Source of the DNA: Treponema sp.
Lineage (GTDB): Bacteria > Spirochaetota > Spirochaetia > Treponematales > Breznakiellaceae
NCBI GenBank assembly: GCA_031279925.1
Contig: JAITHQ010000058.1
Span: 1-5,014 of the forward strand
Length of the DNA: 5,014 nucleotides
Direction: 5' to 3'
Of the stretch, positions 4,968 to 5,014 are shown piece by piece. Under the pieces are notes generated by a model. It was given only the letters and a program-made list of their open reading frames with translations, did not search any database and was not told where the DNA came from. Every line of letters starts with the position of its first letter. Within the stretch, counting starts at the first letter, position 1. The translations under genes and the position numbers were made by a program.

Positions 4968-5014
4968 AAAAATTACACTGGTTTCACGAGAGGTGAAACC
5001 GAATGGGGTTAGAT
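4958..5014. repeat. Inverted repeat enclosing a perfect hairpin, cut by the window end
   Basis: ATCTAACCC (4958-4966) is inverted as GGGTTAGAT (5006-5014). Between them GGTTTCAC (4980-4987) pairs with GTGAAACC (4993-5000) over the loop GAGAG. The outer arm may continue beyond the window as a further inverted copy of the tandem repeat at 4910-4967. Confidence 0.55.

Noticed and set aside
4980..5000. Hairpin as an intrinsic terminator
   Set aside because: No T-run follows it on either strand, and it sits within a larger inverted repeat.

Overview
The window looks like accessory, decaying DNA from a diderm bacterium. A probable lipoprotein gene and an outer-membrane beta-barrel gene imply an outer membrane. 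The style of the proteins and of the short palindromic repeats makes me think of a host-associated spirochaete (Treponema type), but no marker gene fixes the taxonomy and this is inference.

Left part (1-2280, + strand): three tightly packed genes form an operon of a small lipoprotein, a C39-type cysteine peptidase-like protein and a phenol-degradation-MetA-like outer-membrane barrel. A C39 protein next to such a barrel recalls FapD and FapF of the Pseudomonas Fap functional-amyloid export system, so this may be a related export locus. All three genes look damaged. The lipoprotein is split by a frameshift in its signal peptide. The peptidase has Tyr where the catalytic His should be. The barrel gene carries two insertions of short non-autonomous elements. 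The first is a 269-bp element with 19-bp terminal inverted repeats and an imperfect 8-bp target duplication. Nested in it is a pair of palindromic units, one of which recurs (60 of 61 bases) as the second insertion. Removing each insertion with one target copy restores the barrel reading frame, giving a 285-codon ancestral gene.

Middle (2281-3212): a run of perfect hairpins without a convincing gene (2295-2438), then a promoter-like site, an intact DinB/YfiT-like gene and its terminator. This DinB-like gene is the best-preserved metabolic or stress-type gene here.

Right part (3238-5014): on the - strand lies a brnT-brnA toxin-antitoxin relic, with the toxin frameshifted and the antitoxin lacking its C-terminal DNA-binding region. 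Next is an intact, strikingly AT-rich class I methyltransferase gene, probably acquired horizontally. The window ends in tandem and inverted repeats that look like the end of a mobile element lying mostly outside it. Overall the region combines an eroded export operon, mobile palindromic elements and toxin-antitoxin debris.
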